From the NCBI RefSeq assembly GCF_002968285.2, contig NZ_CP134400.1, forward strand, positions 1,550,001-1,614,000: DNA of 64,000 bases. The letters are read 5' to 3'. A model generated the notes under the pieces. It was not told the DNA's origin and ran no database searches. It worked only from the letters and a program-made list of their open reading frames with translations. Made by a program: the position numbers and the translations under genes. The stretch is from Mycobacterium sp. ITM-2016-00318 (GTDB lineage Bacteria; Actinomycetota; Actinomycetes; Mycobacteriales; Mycobacteriaceae). The first letter of the stretch is position 1; each line of letters opens with the position of its first letter. Of the stretch, positions 24,979 through 33,198 are shown one piece after another.

Positions 24979-26403
24979 ATGCGCATTGTTGTAATTGGGG
25001 GCGGCCCCGCCGGTGTGGCCGCCGCCCTGAACGCCGCTGAGTTGGGCGCAGAAGTCACGCTTATCGAGCGGCGGCGGGTCGGCGGAACGGCCTTCAACAG
25101 CGGCCCCGCGCCGGTGCGGACCCTCGCTCGGGCCGCGCGCCTGGTGAGGGACTGGAGTTCATGGGAGGCGTTCGGCCTGCGCGGCCCGCGGCCCGAGGTC
25201 GACCTCACCGCTACCTTGGCCAACGCCCAGCGGGTGGCCGCCTACCTCCATGAGCGGAAGCGCATCGCCGACCACATTCGCTCCGCCGGGGTCGACCTCG
25301 TCGAAGAGGCCGGCGACGCCCGTTTCGTCGACGCCAACACGGTCGCTTCGGCCGACGGCCGCACGTGGACTGCGGATCGGGTGATCATCGCCGTCGGCGG
25401 CAGGGCGGGGCGACTACCCATACCGGGGGCCGAACTTGGCCTGACCTACGAGGACGTGCGCAACGTGACCGCTCTGCCCGAGCGGGTCTGCGTCATCGGG
25501 GCGGCCGACACAGGCTGCCAACTCACGTCTATTCTGGCCGATTTCGGTTGTGACGTAACGCTTGTCGAGTATGGGCCGCGGATCGTGCCGCGCGCGGATG
25601 TCGATGTGTCGGTCGCGCTCGAACACGCTTTCCGGGGGCGAGGCATCGAGGTCATCACCGGCGCCGCAGTCCACCAACTCGAGGGCCTTGCCTCGGGTGT
25701 GCGCGTTCTGTACCGAGTCGGCGACGACTCCAGCGTGGTCGACGTGGACGCGGCGTTCTTCGCCGTCGGCTGGCCGGGTAATGCCGACCTCGTCGACGCT
25801 GCCGCCGCCGGCGTGGTCACCGAGCGTGGCTACGTGACGGTCGATGCGTTCATGGCCACTAACGTCCCTCACATATTCGCCGCCGGCGATGTCGACGGGA
25901 ACAGCATGCTGGTCAGCAGTGCGACGATCGAAGGCCGTGCCGCCGCAGAGAACGCGGTGCTCGGACCGCGTCGTCGAGTTCGCCATGAGATTGTTCCCGC
26001 CGGCAGTTTCACCGATCCCGAGTACGGCAGCGTCGGGCTCACCGAGGAGCAGGCCCGCGCTCGCTACGACTGCGTCGTCGGTGTGGCCCGCTATGAAGAC
26101 ATGCTGCGACCCGTCGCTGACGGGCAGCCGGAAGGGTTTTGCAAACTCATAGTGGAAACTGCAGAGCGGAGGATTGTCGGCGCTCACGTGTTCGGCGAGT
26201 ACTCGGCCGAGGTGATCCAGATGGTCGCGGCCTGCATGGCGGCGGGGATGCGCGTCGAGGATGTTGCCGAGCTTCAGTTCGCCTTTCCCACCTTCACCGA
26301 GGGAGTCAGTCAGGCTGCCCGGATGGTGGTCAATCAGCTCGGCGTCCGTCCGATGTCCCGACTCTGGAGCAGTCTGGGCGCTACACCGTCAGTCCTGGAA
26401 TGA
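24979..26403 (+). CDS. Flavoprotein disulfide reductase homologue lacking the redox cysteines (LpdA/Sth-like)
   Basis: 474 residues with FAD loop VVIGGGPAGVAAALNAAELG at the start, NAD(P) loop CVIGAADTGCQLTS near residue 174, FAD phosphate motif FAAGDVDGNS near residue 303 and a dimerisation domain. Where dihydrolipoamide or mercuric reductases have G-G-T-C-L-N-x-G-C-x-P, this protein reads VGGTAFNSGPAPVRTL, so both Cys (positions 38 and 43) are replaced. The catalytic His of HPTxxE is also absent (FAFPTFTEG). It is therefore likely a soluble transhydrogenase or quinone reductase of the LpdA kind. GAGGAG precedes ATG 24979. Its 3' end overlaps the next, convergent gene by 15 bases. Confidence 0.82.
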   Translation: MRIVVIGGGPAGVAAALNAAELGAEVTLIERRRVGGTAFNSGPAPVRTLARAARLVRDWSSWEAFGLRGPRPEVDLTATLANAQRVAAYLHERKRIADHIRSAGVDLVEEAGDARFVDANTVASADGRTWTADRVIIAVGGRAGRLPIPGAELGLTYEDVRNVTALPERVCVIGAADTGCQLTSILADFGCDVTLVEYGPRIVPRADVDVSVALEHAFRGRGIEVITGAAVHQLEGLASGVRVLYRVGDDSSVVDVDAAFFAVGWPGNADLVDAAAAGVVTERGYVTVDAFMATNVPHIFAAGDVDGNSMLVSSATIEGRAAAENAVLGPRRRVRHEIVPAGSFTDPEYGSVGLTEEQARARYDCVVGVARYEDMLRPVADGQPEGFCKLIVETAERRIVGAHVFGEYSAEVIQMVAACMAAGMRVEDVAELQFAFPTFTEGVSQAARMVVNQLGVRPMSRLWSSLGATPSVLE

Positions 26404-27573
26404 CGTCGCGTCGCGCGCTTTTCGGCAGATGACGAGAGCCTCGATGTAGTCCCAGCGGTAGCGGTCGGGAGCCGCTGCGACGCGCTCCTCGAGCTCTCGG
26501 AGGAAGTCGGAGAGGAGGTCGGCCGCGCGTGCCTCGCCCTCGCGTGCAAAGGCCCGAAGAAGTAGCGGCCCTCCCCATGCGGTCACGCTCTTGACGTAGT
26601 CCCGCGCGAACAGTGCAGGATCGTCGTGCCAGTAAGGATTGTCGAGACGGAAAAGCTCGATGCTCTCGAGCTTCAGACCGGCGAAACTCCCGCCGCCCGC
26701 CTCGAAGGGCGCCCGGAATTCCTCAAGTGTGCGCGACCAGACCGGAACGACGGCCGCGGCGACGGTCGCGCCGCCTATGCGCCCGGCGCGGCGCCAGTCG
26801 GCGAGTAGCAGGTTCATGTCCCCGACGATCTCGACGTAGAGACCCGTCCTGTCCGGGCATGCGGCGGGGGAGGCGGGGATGGCGGCGATGAACCACCCCC
26901 CGGGCGCCAGCTCTGTTGCGCGCATCTCGAGCATTCGCTCCCACTGCCGCTCGGCGGTGACGCGCCAGGCGCTTCGCTCGTCCTTGTCCATGTGATCGGG
27001 GTAACCGGGAAAGACCGACCCGGTGGAGGCCAGGCCGGCGGTCTCGGCCACCCAGTGCATGGTTGTACCGGTCACCGCGAGGTGCACTGTGCCCTGTGGA
27101 AAAGAAGGCGCCTGGTGGAGAGGGATGCCGGCCATCGAAATGACTTCGGCGGGAGGCGGATTGCGATCGAGCGCGCGCATGCACGCCTCGCCGTTGGTCT
27201 CCGGCGAGGCGTAATGGGCGCCTGTGCCCGTGTCGACGACCCCGGGACCGGACTCGTCCAGCGCTGGGATCACGACCAACGCTCCTTGGTCCTCAGCCGG
27301 GCCGAAAGCGTCCCGAAGGTGGGCGGCTGCGACCCGCCACGCGTTCGTCGGGAGATCAACGAGTGCGTAGATCAGCGGGTGGCCGGCGCGCTGTGTCGCG
27401 AGAGCCCGGATCAGGCCGTGAGAGTTCACGCCGTCGGCGGCGCCCAGATCGGCCACGCAGAGCACGGACTCGGTGGCCAGCTCCGCAGCGGCGGCCATCA
27501 CGGCCGGGTGGATTGCCTCGAAAGAGGCACGCTGCGAGAGGGCGTGCCGCGCGTAGTCGTCCGCCATGCTCAC
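26389..27573 (-). CDS. SABATH-type (SAM-dependent carboxyl) methyltransferase
   Basis: 394 residues. The N-terminus VLCVADLGAADGVNSHGLIR is the SAM-binding motif I of the plant SABATH/Methyltransf_7 family (salicylic acid, benzoic acid, theobromine methyltransferases). FPQGTVHLAVTGTTMHWV matches the segment where plant enzymes read S-S-x-x-L-H-W-L, and a later acidic helix region also fits. Bacterial members are few; they methylate carboxylic acids to esters or indole-like acids. GTG 27573 or ATG 27567 may be the start: a GGAG lies nine bases before the ATG and three before the GTG. Diverges from a second methyltransferase 500 bases away. Confidence 0.75.
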   Translation of the reverse strand: MSMADDYARHALSQRASFEAIHPAVMAAAAELATESVLCVADLGAADGVNSHGLIRALATQRAGHPLIYALVDLPTNAWRVAAAHLRDAFGPAEDQGALVVIPALDESGPGVVDTGTGAHYASPETNGEACMRALDRNPPPAEVISMAGIPLHQAPSFPQGTVHLAVTGTTMHWVAETAGLASTGSVFPGYPDHMDKDERSAWRVTAERQWERMLEMRATELAPGGWFIAAIPASPAACPDRTGLYVEIVGDMNLLLADWRRAGRIGGATVAAAVVPVWSRTLEEFRAPFEAGGGSFAGLKLESIELFRLDNPYWHDDPALFARDYVKSVTAWGGPLLLRAFAREGEARAADLLSDFLRELEERVAAAPDRYRWDYIEALVICRKARDATSFQD

Positions 27574-28069
27574 GAGCTCCGGGTTGCGTGACGGCGTGGC
27601 GGTTCCCTCCGCGCAGCGCCGCCGCGGCTCGATGGCGCGGGCCTATCGTCCCACACCGCCGGCGCGCCGTACCGCGTCTGGAAAACGGCGGACTGCCGAT
27701 CGACGCGTGTTGACGTCATGTCGTCGGCTGATACGCCAGCCTCACCATGCCGGATGCATAGTCGTGGCCGAGATCAGGCTCAGTCGAAGTGGGAGTTCAC
27801 CTGTGTGGAACGGCCTCACGCCGCGAGGATGATGGCATCGGCCGCACGCAGTTGCGCAAGCCCGTCGGCCACCGCCAGGCCCGGCTGAAACCACATTTTC
27901 CGCGCGCCCGTCGAAACTCGACGGAAAGCAGCCGGCAACCAAGGCCCACGTTCAGCGGTCAAACTTGTGGCGCAAACTTGTTGCGGCTCACGCGATTTTG
28001 GTGACGCGGATTTCGACGTGTGCGATGCTAATAGCGACTCTTCGACCGATTCAGCACACGGAGCCTGAC
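27574..28069. promoter_or_regulatory. Divergent promoter region between two methyltransferase genes
   Basis: About 500 bases, no accepted gene. The right part is clearly less GC-rich than its neighbours and carries a tandem 13-base repeat at 27960-27985. Both promoters must lie here. Short frames present are of irregular composition. Confidence 0.45.
27960..27985 (+). repeat. Tandem 13-base direct repeat upstream of an O-methyltransferase
   Basis: CAAACTTGTGGCG is directly followed by CAAACTTGTTGCG, a single-base difference. It lies about 85 bases before the ATG at 28070 and could be a pair of regulator half-sites arranged head to tail. Confidence 0.5.
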
Positions 28070-29113
28070 ATGAAAGAGCTTACCGACCAGGACGAGAATG
28101 CGATTTTAGATCTATTTCTCGGGATGTACTTTTTTCAATTCCTGGCTTCCGCAGTCGAGCTCGACCTATTTACGTTGCTCTCGGCCTCGCCGGGCCTCAC
28201 GCGCGAAGAACTTGCCGAGCGCCTGAAGCTCGAGAACCAGCCCGCGCGCATCCTTCTACTCGGCTGTGGCGCGGTCGGCCTGCTCCGAAAGGAGGGCGAT
28301 CGATACTTCAACACGTCAGGCGCGGAGCGGTTCTTTTCCAAGGCGAACCCGGCGAACATGGTGCCCGCGGTGCGAATGGCGAACCATATCCAATATCGGC
28401 CCATGGCGCGCTTCACGGAGGCGCTCAAGACCAACACCAACGTCGGGCTGCAGGAGATCCCGGGATCTGCACCGAACCTCTATATGCGCCTCGCGGAAAA
28501 CCCCCCGTTGGAAAAGATCTTTCACGAGATGATGAGCCTCGTATCGTTGGGGACCGCGGCCTTCCTCGCGGGAGCGGTCGACCTGTCGCGTCACCGCAGA
28601 TTGTTGGATGTGGGCGGTGGCGAGGCCATGAACGCCATCGCCCTGGCGGGCCGCTGGCCTGAGTTGCACGTGACCGTACTGGACCTTCCGACAGTTGCGG
28701 AGACCACTCGCGCGCGTCTGACGGAGCAGGGGATGGCCGAGAGGGTAACGGCGGTCGGCGGAGACTGCTTCACGGAGGAGCTTCCCGGAGAATTCGACGC
28801 GGTTTTGTTCTCGCGGTTCCTCGGGATCTGGTCCGAAGAGAAGATTCGCGGTTTGCTCGCGAAGGCCTCGCGGGCGCTTCGGCCGGGCGCGAGTCTCTAT
28901 GTGATCGATGCGCTACAAGACGACGACGAGATGGGGCCGCCCTTCGTGGCGCACCTTAGCGCCTACTTTTTAACGCTCGCCTCCGGCGAGGGGATGATCC
29001 GAACATGGAACGAATGGACGGGCTGGCTGGAGGAAGCCGGTTTCGAGTCCTTCTCGCGCCGTCCCCTCCCTGGCGGCATGTCGGAGTTCCTCATTGAGGC
29101 CGTGAAAATCTAG
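28070..29113 (+). CDS. SAM-dependent O-methyltransferase (family 2, dimerisation domain plus SAM domain)
   Basis: 347 residues. Helical dimerisation/winged-helix part (about 1-150) precedes the SAM motif I LLDVGGGEAMNAIALAGRWPE, and motif II/III VTVLDLPTVAETTRAR. Late motif YVIDALQDDDEMGPP fits the family of antibiotic O-methyltransferases. ATG 28070 has GGAG seven bases upstream. The first 100 bases are AT-rich for this genome (codons such as TTA, TTT), suggesting acquisition. With the SABATH gene it suggests methylation of a small aromatic or carboxylic compound; no other pathway genes are adjacent. Confidence 0.85.
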   Translation: MKELTDQDENAILDLFLGMYFFQFLASAVELDLFTLLSASPGLTREELAERLKLENQPARILLLGCGAVGLLRKEGDRYFNTSGAERFFSKANPANMVPAVRMANHIQYRPMARFTEALKTNTNVGLQEIPGSAPNLYMRLAENPPLEKIFHEMMSLVSLGTAAFLAGAVDLSRHRRLLDVGGGEAMNAIALAGRWPELHVTVLDLPTVAETTRARLTEQGMAERVTAVGGDCFTEELPGEFDAVLFSRFLGIWSEEKIRGLLAKASRALRPGASLYVIDALQDDDEMGPPFVAHLSAYFLTLASGEGMIRTWNEWTGWLEEAGFESFSRRPLPGGMSEFLIEAVKI

Positions 29114-29289
29114 GCCGCCGTAAGCGGTTCGACGGCGTTATCGTCCTCAGCCACGGACAGGGGAGTTTCAGTTCGTTCCCGGGCGATCCTTGTGCGTTTC
29201 GATTCCCGGCAGGTCCTGAGCAAGAAGCAAGTCAGTCCGAAAGGCCTGGCCTGTCTTTGCTTCTCGTCAGCGTCTCATCAGCCGCGGCA
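29114..29289. other. Intergenic stretch, no gene seen
   Basis: Between the O-methyltransferase stop and the regulator relic. A weak CGCCGT/ACGGCG inverted repeat just after the stop could be part of a terminator but is not convincing. Confidence 0.3.
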
Positions 29290-29480
29290 TCATGCCTCCT
29301 TATCGCCATCTGCCAGATAACTGGAGTACACCGCAAGAAGTGCCTCCTGTGACTGAGAAAGCCGCGGCTCGGCTCGGATGGCAGCGGTAACTGCGTCGAC
29401 CGAGCTACCGGGCTTCGCAGGCTCGACATCTGGACGCGCCTGCGCAGTGAGGTCTTCGAGGGCTGACAGAGAGATTCGGC
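29290..29480 (-). pseudogene. Decayed C-terminus of an HTH-type regulator (relic B)
   Basis: Stop TGA at 29290-29292; reading back gives LEDLTAQARPDVEPAKPG, VTAAIRAEPRLSQSQ and ALLAVYSSYLADGDKEA. It is homologous to the fragment at 5141-5383. Just upstream the frame shifts: the neighbouring frame reads RNRPIVPNLS before the sequence resumes as LSALEDL, so a two-base loss near 29464 is likely. The DNA-binding half is missing. No function expected; marks a rearranged region. Confidence 0.45.
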
Positions 29481-29561
29481 ACGATCGGACGGTTGCGCAC
29501 CGTCGCCGACGCGGCGGCCGATTTTCTCGGCGCTGTCCCGCGGCCGGTGCAGACTGACATG

Positions 29562-29599
29562 TTTGCTACACGGGCCGTCATTTGCTACACGGGCCGTCA
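29562..29599. repeat. Perfect tandem 19-base repeat
   Basis: Two adjacent identical copies of TTTGCTACACGGGCCGTCA, the second followed by another A. It lies in the non-coding area between the regulator relic and ppk2. The size fits a slippage or rearrangement duplication rather than a regulator site. Confidence 0.6.
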
Positions 29600-29730
29600 A
29601 TGGTGGAAACGCCTCGGCAGCGCGGAGAAACGACGAGCAGTCCCGACGGACCGCCCGAACCTACTGCGCGAATCGTTCGAAGAAATGCCGGAAGCCGCCC
29701 AGTGAATCGTGCCCGCAGTACGATTCTTCG

Positions 29731-30573
29731 ATGAGTAAAGGTGGGAAAAAATCGGGCGAGAAGTCCGCACGGAAGATCCCCAAAAACGTCTACCAAGCCG
29801 AACTTTTCCGCCTTCAAACAGAATTCGTCGGGCTCCAGGAATGGGCCCGGGAAACCGGTGCCAGGATCGTGATCATATTCGAAGGTCGCGACGCCGCGGG
29901 TAAGGGCGGGACCATCAAGCGCATCACCGAATATCTGAGCCCTCGCGTCGCGCGGATCGCCGCGCTGCCGGCACCCACCGAGCGGGAGCGCGGGCAGTGG
30001 TATTACCAGCGCTATGTCGCGCACCTACCGACGCGGGGTGAGATCGTCCTGTTCGACAGGTCCTGGTACAACCGGGCGGGTGTCGAGAAGGTGATGGGAT
30101 TCTGTACGCCGCAAGAGCATGCGTTGTTTCTGCGGCAGACGCCCATCTTCGAACAGATGCTCATCGACGAGGGCATCATCCTGCGCAAGTACTGGTTCTC
30201 GGTATCCGATGAGGAGCAACTGCGACGGTTCAGGTCCCGGCGCAACGATCCGGTTCGCCAGTGGAAGCTCTCGCCGATGGACTTGGAGTCGATCTTCCGG
30301 TGGGAGGACTACTCGCGCGCCAAGGACGAGATGATGGTGCACACCGACATCCCGATTAGTCCGTGGTACGTGGTGGAATCCGATAGCAAGAAGCACGCCC
30401 GCCTGAACATGATGGCGCACTTGCTGTCCACGATCGACTACGAAGCCGTCGAGGCTCCCGAGGTGGACTTGCCGGCACACCCGGTGCGGTCCGGCAACTA
30501 TCAGCGACCGCCGCGAGAACTGTCCACCTATGTCGGCGACTACATGGCCACCGTGCTGGGGGATACGGAGTGA
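29731..30573 (+). CDS. ppk2: Polyphosphate kinase 2 (class I PPK2)
   Basis: 280 residues; uses polyphosphate to phosphorylate nucleoside diphosphates (mainly GDP) or the reverse. PPK2 motifs are complete: Walker A VIIFEGRDAAGKGGTIKR, PRVARIAALPAPTERERGQW, Walker-B region LFDRSWYNRAGVEKVMGF, the lid RRNDPVRQWKLSPMD, and WEDYSRAKDEMMVHT. It is nearly identical in these blocks to the mycobacterial PPK2 as I remember it. The start ATG 29731 gives a 20-residue Lys/Ser-rich tail before the fold; the frame is open further upstream through repeats without homology. Probably monocistronic. Confidence 0.95.
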   Translation: MSKGGKKSGEKSARKIPKNVYQAELFRLQTEFVGLQEWARETGARIVIIFEGRDAAGKGGTIKRITEYLSPRVARIAALPAPTERERGQWYYQRYVAHLPTRGEIVLFDRSWYNRAGVEKVMGFCTPQEHALFLRQTPIFEQMLIDEGIILRKYWFSVSDEEQLRRFRSRRNDPVRQWKLSPMDLESIFRWEDYSRAKDEMMVHTDIPISPWYVVESDSKKHARLNMMAHLLSTIDYEAVEAPEVDLPAHPVRSGNYQRPPRELSTYVGDYMATVLGDTE

Positions 30574-30824
30574 AGCCGCGACCTCGGTGAGTCGAGGCCC
30601 CGGGGGAGTCGAAGGAGCCTCGGGTGATGACGGTCACTGAGGTGGTCTGCCCATCGCGATACCTCCTCGTCTCGCCCTGCATATAGGACTGACCAGACGG
30701 CCTGAACTCATCGACCGATCAGGGACGGTGTCGTCGGACGGTTCGGGAAACCTCTTGACTCGCGCGACGACGGGTAGGGCGGCACTGTGCGTAGACTGCG
30801 TGCGTTCCACCAGGGAACATCTCG

Positions 30825-31217
30825 TCAATGTTGGCGATCGCCGAGCAGCGTCGTGCGGAGAAGTTTAGATACGACCGCACGGGAAGTTTCCGTGCGTTCG
30901 TACTGCATGAGTCGTCCGAGATCCACGACGAGAACGAAGGCTGCATGCACAGCGAACCGCGCCTCACCCTCGCTGACGTCAGGTCGCGCGGCCGCCACCT
31001 GACGGACCCAGGCTTCGATGGTCGCTCGTTGCATGTTGTGAATTACGTTGAGATCCGGCGCCGGTACGTTGCCTCGCTCCACGTAGTAGACGTAGGCGAG
31101 TTCAGGCTGGGCGAAGGACCGGTCAACGTAGGCGTCCACCAATTGAGTAACTGCTTCGGCCGGTTCCTCGGTGGCAGCAAGGATGGTGGACGCGTCACCC
31201 GCTTGGACTGCCGCAAG
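30825..31217 (-). pseudogene. TetR-family regulator, C-terminal domain only
   Basis: The frame from the stop at 30825 back to an in-frame TAA at 31218-31220 reads about 130 residues: STILAATEEPAEAVTQLVDA, LAYVYYVERGNVPAPDLNVI, WVRQVAAARPDVSEGEARF, HAAFVLVVDLGRLMQYER. This is the helical ligand-binding half of a TetR regulator. The DNA-binding HTH (about 50 residues) is absent and there is no good start codon; a TTG at 31142 is the only possible one. It is thus a 5'-truncated relic, although expression of a dominant-negative piece cannot be excluded. Confidence 0.55.
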
Positions 31218-31554
31218 TTAACGGCGATGCCGACAAGAATGGTTCGTTAGGTACTGACGTATGACTAGCCTCCGCTGTGATCGTATTCGCAACGGCGTCG
31301 TCCCTCTTGATCGCGACGGCGCGCCAAATCACCAGCTTCATGCCGTGTGAGCTGCTTCTTCACGTGGCTCACGCAAATTCGTTCTGCGTCAACGTCGTCA
31401 TGGCCACGGTGCTGTTGCGAGGCGATCACGCCTGCATACCGATGCTTGGTAAAGCCTGGTCTCAGCGGTTGGCTGGCACACAATGATCTGGGCACGCGCT
31501 CGGCAGTCGAATCCAAGCGTCGGTGTGGCCGCCAGAGCATAGGAATCGAAACAG
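31218..31554. other. Intergenic stretch, no gene seen
   Basis: About 340 bases between the TetR relic and the ANTAR gene. It is expected to hold the promoter of the ANTAR/L,D-transpeptidase pair. Only short, irregular frames are open. Confidence 0.35.
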
Positions 31555-31848
31555 ATGACGACAGGGTGGATTCCGTCCACAGTTTCTCCCGATCCGCAGG
31601 GCGGCCGCATGCTCGACACGGCGCTGGGGATTTTGATCGGGCTTCGGCGGTGTCGTTCGGAAGCAGCGTTCCAGGAACTGCTCGTCGCCGCCCAACGCCA
31701 TCGGGTGCCGGTAAGTGCGATGGCATGGGGGCTCGTTCATCTGACCTGCGGTGGCGACAGATCACAAGAAACTCTGAACGCTGAGGAGTCTGCCGCGCGT
31801 CATGAGTGGGGCCGGTTGCTCGCCGAGCCCGTGGTGTTGCCCTGTTGA
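31555..31848 (+). CDS. Stand-alone ANTAR-domain protein
   Basis: 97 residues. The middle reads MLDTALGILIGLRRCRSEAA, then AFQELLVAAQRHRVPVSAMAWGLVHL. This is the three-helix ANTAR signature (A-x-G-I-L-I/M, A-F-x-x-L, R-x-x-x-x-x-V-x-x-x-A). ANTAR domains bind paired hairpins in leader RNA and prevent termination. Usual mycobacterial members have a GAF or receiver domain in front; here only about 18 residues precede, so sensing must come from elsewhere. The stop is two bases from the ATG of the L,D-transpeptidase, so the two are co-transcribed. Confidence 0.7.
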   Translation: MTTGWIPSTVSPDPQGGRMLDTALGILIGLRRCRSEAAFQELLVAAQRHRVPVSAMAWGLVHLTCGGDRSQETLNAEESAARHEWGRLLAEPVVLPC

Positions 31849-31850
31849 GG

Positions 31851-32540
31851 ATGGCCCGTGCGTCCAAACTGGCGACGCTGGTGGCGGGACAACTCGGGTG
31901 GGCGCTCATAAGCCTGTCACTCGCTGTCCCCACCGCGGCGGACCCGGTACCGTCCGGCGCGGCGCAGCCCGCTCAGTGGATCGTGGTGGGCGTGCCCGCC
32001 GCAAACGCGACAACAGGAACCCTCACTGCCTTTCAGCGCGTCGGTCAGCAGTGGAAAGTGGTGCTGGGCCCCACGACCGCCAAGGTAGGCGAGCTCGGCG
32101 TCGGCGCACCCGCGGACGGCGTCCACCGGACTCCTGTCGGAACGTTCACATTCGACCAAGCCTTCGGACGCCAGCCCAACCCGGGCACCAAAATGCCCTA
32201 TTTCCAAGCCACCGACCAAGATTGGTGGGACGAGGACGCCGGCTCACCTACTTACAACACGCACGTGCGCAGGACCGGCAGACCCTCATCGATCGCGGAA
32301 AATCTTTATGACTCCGGTCCCGTCTACGACTACGCCGTGAACATCGCCGTAAACCCGCAACGTATCCCGGGACGGGTGTCGGGAATCTTCCTCCACGTGA
32401 CCGATGGCACTCCCACCTGGGGATGTGTGGCCGTCGGCCGCGACGAGATGCGTTCGGTGCTGAATTGGCTCGACCCTTCGGCGTCCCCACGAATGACCAT
32501 CGGCGTCGGAAATCCAACGGTGGTCGCAGCCAATTCGTGA
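31851..32540 (+). CDS. Exported L,D-transpeptidase (YkuD domain) protein
   Basis: 229 residues. ATG 31851 starts a signal peptide (MARASKLATLVAGQLGW, hydrophobic to about residue 29, cleavage around PTAADP). The catalytic YkuD motif is FLHVTDGTPTWGCVAVG, with His and the Cys nucleophile in the order H-x-x-x-x-x-T-x-G-C, near residues 183-197. THRTPVGTF-like TPVGTFTFDQ upstream is also a family feature. Such proteins form 3-3 cross-links in peptidoglycan or act as related amide cleaving enzymes. It is coupled to the ANTAR gene and convergent with a VOC gene. Confidence 0.8.
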   Translation: MARASKLATLVAGQLGWALISLSLAVPTAADPVPSGAAQPAQWIVVGVPAANATTGTLTAFQRVGQQWKVVLGPTTAKVGELGVGAPADGVHRTPVGTFTFDQAFGRQPNPGTKMPYFQATDQDWWDEDAGSPTYNTHVRRTGRPSSIAENLYDSGPVYDYAVNIAVNPQRIPGRVSGIFLHVTDGTPTWGCVAVGRDEMRSVLNWLDPSASPRMTIGVGNPTVVAANS

Positions 32541-32552
32541 CCCAACTCCCGA

Positions 32553-33065
32553 CTAAGGCATCGGCCGCCACAGCTGCACCGTAGATTTTGCTCCTCCGGG
32601 CAGTTCGATCAGTTCGATAGGCGTGCCGTCGGGGTCGTAGATGAAGAGCATCCGTACGCCGGCGATGTCAACCGGTGGCGTGAAGCGCACGTCGGAATGG
32701 TGTTGTGTCAGCGCGTCATGCGTGTCGTCCAAGTCCGCGACGCGAAACGAGATATTCGTGTAGCCCAGGTGAGGTCCATCGACGTTGGGTGCCACAGCAC
32801 CGAGGCTGAGCAACTCAATCATGGCCTGACCGACGAGCCCCCCGACCATCCGGCCGCTCTGTGCGGCGCCGCCCGTCACGGTGTCCAGACCGGCGCCCTC
32901 GAGGTCGACGTCGAACACGACGTCCATGCCGAGTACATCGGTGTAGAAGGACACCGAAGCATCCATATCGGATACTCCGATGCACACGTGAGAGAAGTTG
33001 TCGACAGAGAGCGGGCGAGGCTGGGACACATGGCCACACTTACCGCGTGGCGGGGTGCAGCGCAA
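32553..33065 (-). CDS. VOC superfamily (glyoxalase/bleomycin resistance) protein
   Basis: 170 residues (or 158 if GTG 33029 is used). Two beta-alpha-beta-beta-beta modules are visible: FSHVCIGVSDMDASVSFYTD and HLGYTNISFRVADLDDTHD. The last strand FIYDPDGTPIELIELP carries the metal-binding Glu. The N-terminal His (FSHVC) and Glu of the last strand are the usual metal ligands of a dioxygenase, lyase or isomerase. The substrate is unknown. It lies 133 bases downstream of an exported amidase on the same strand, possibly co-transcribed. Confidence 0.78.
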   Translation of the reverse strand: MRCTPPRGKCGHVSQPRPLSVDNFSHVCIGVSDMDASVSFYTDVLGMDVVFDVDLEGAGLDTVTGGAAQSGRMVGGLVGQAMIELLSLGAVAPNVDGPHLGYTNISFRVADLDDTHDALTQHHSDVRFTPPVDIAGVRMLFIYDPDGTPIELIELPGGAKSTVQLWRPMP

Positions 33066-33198
33066 CGGGTCGGCGGCGGAATTGCCGCGGACTGCCGTTG
33101 CAACAGTGGTGAGGTCTGCGGAATTCAGCTCATTTGCCGTGGCTCCTCCGCGGTGGCCTGCCGGGACAGGGACGCTACTCGGCGGCCTCGCTGAGCTG

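Noticed and set aside
30585..30660. Terminator after ppk2
   Set aside because: The stems found (CCTCG/CGAGG and others) are short or imperfect and not better than chance in high-GC DNA.
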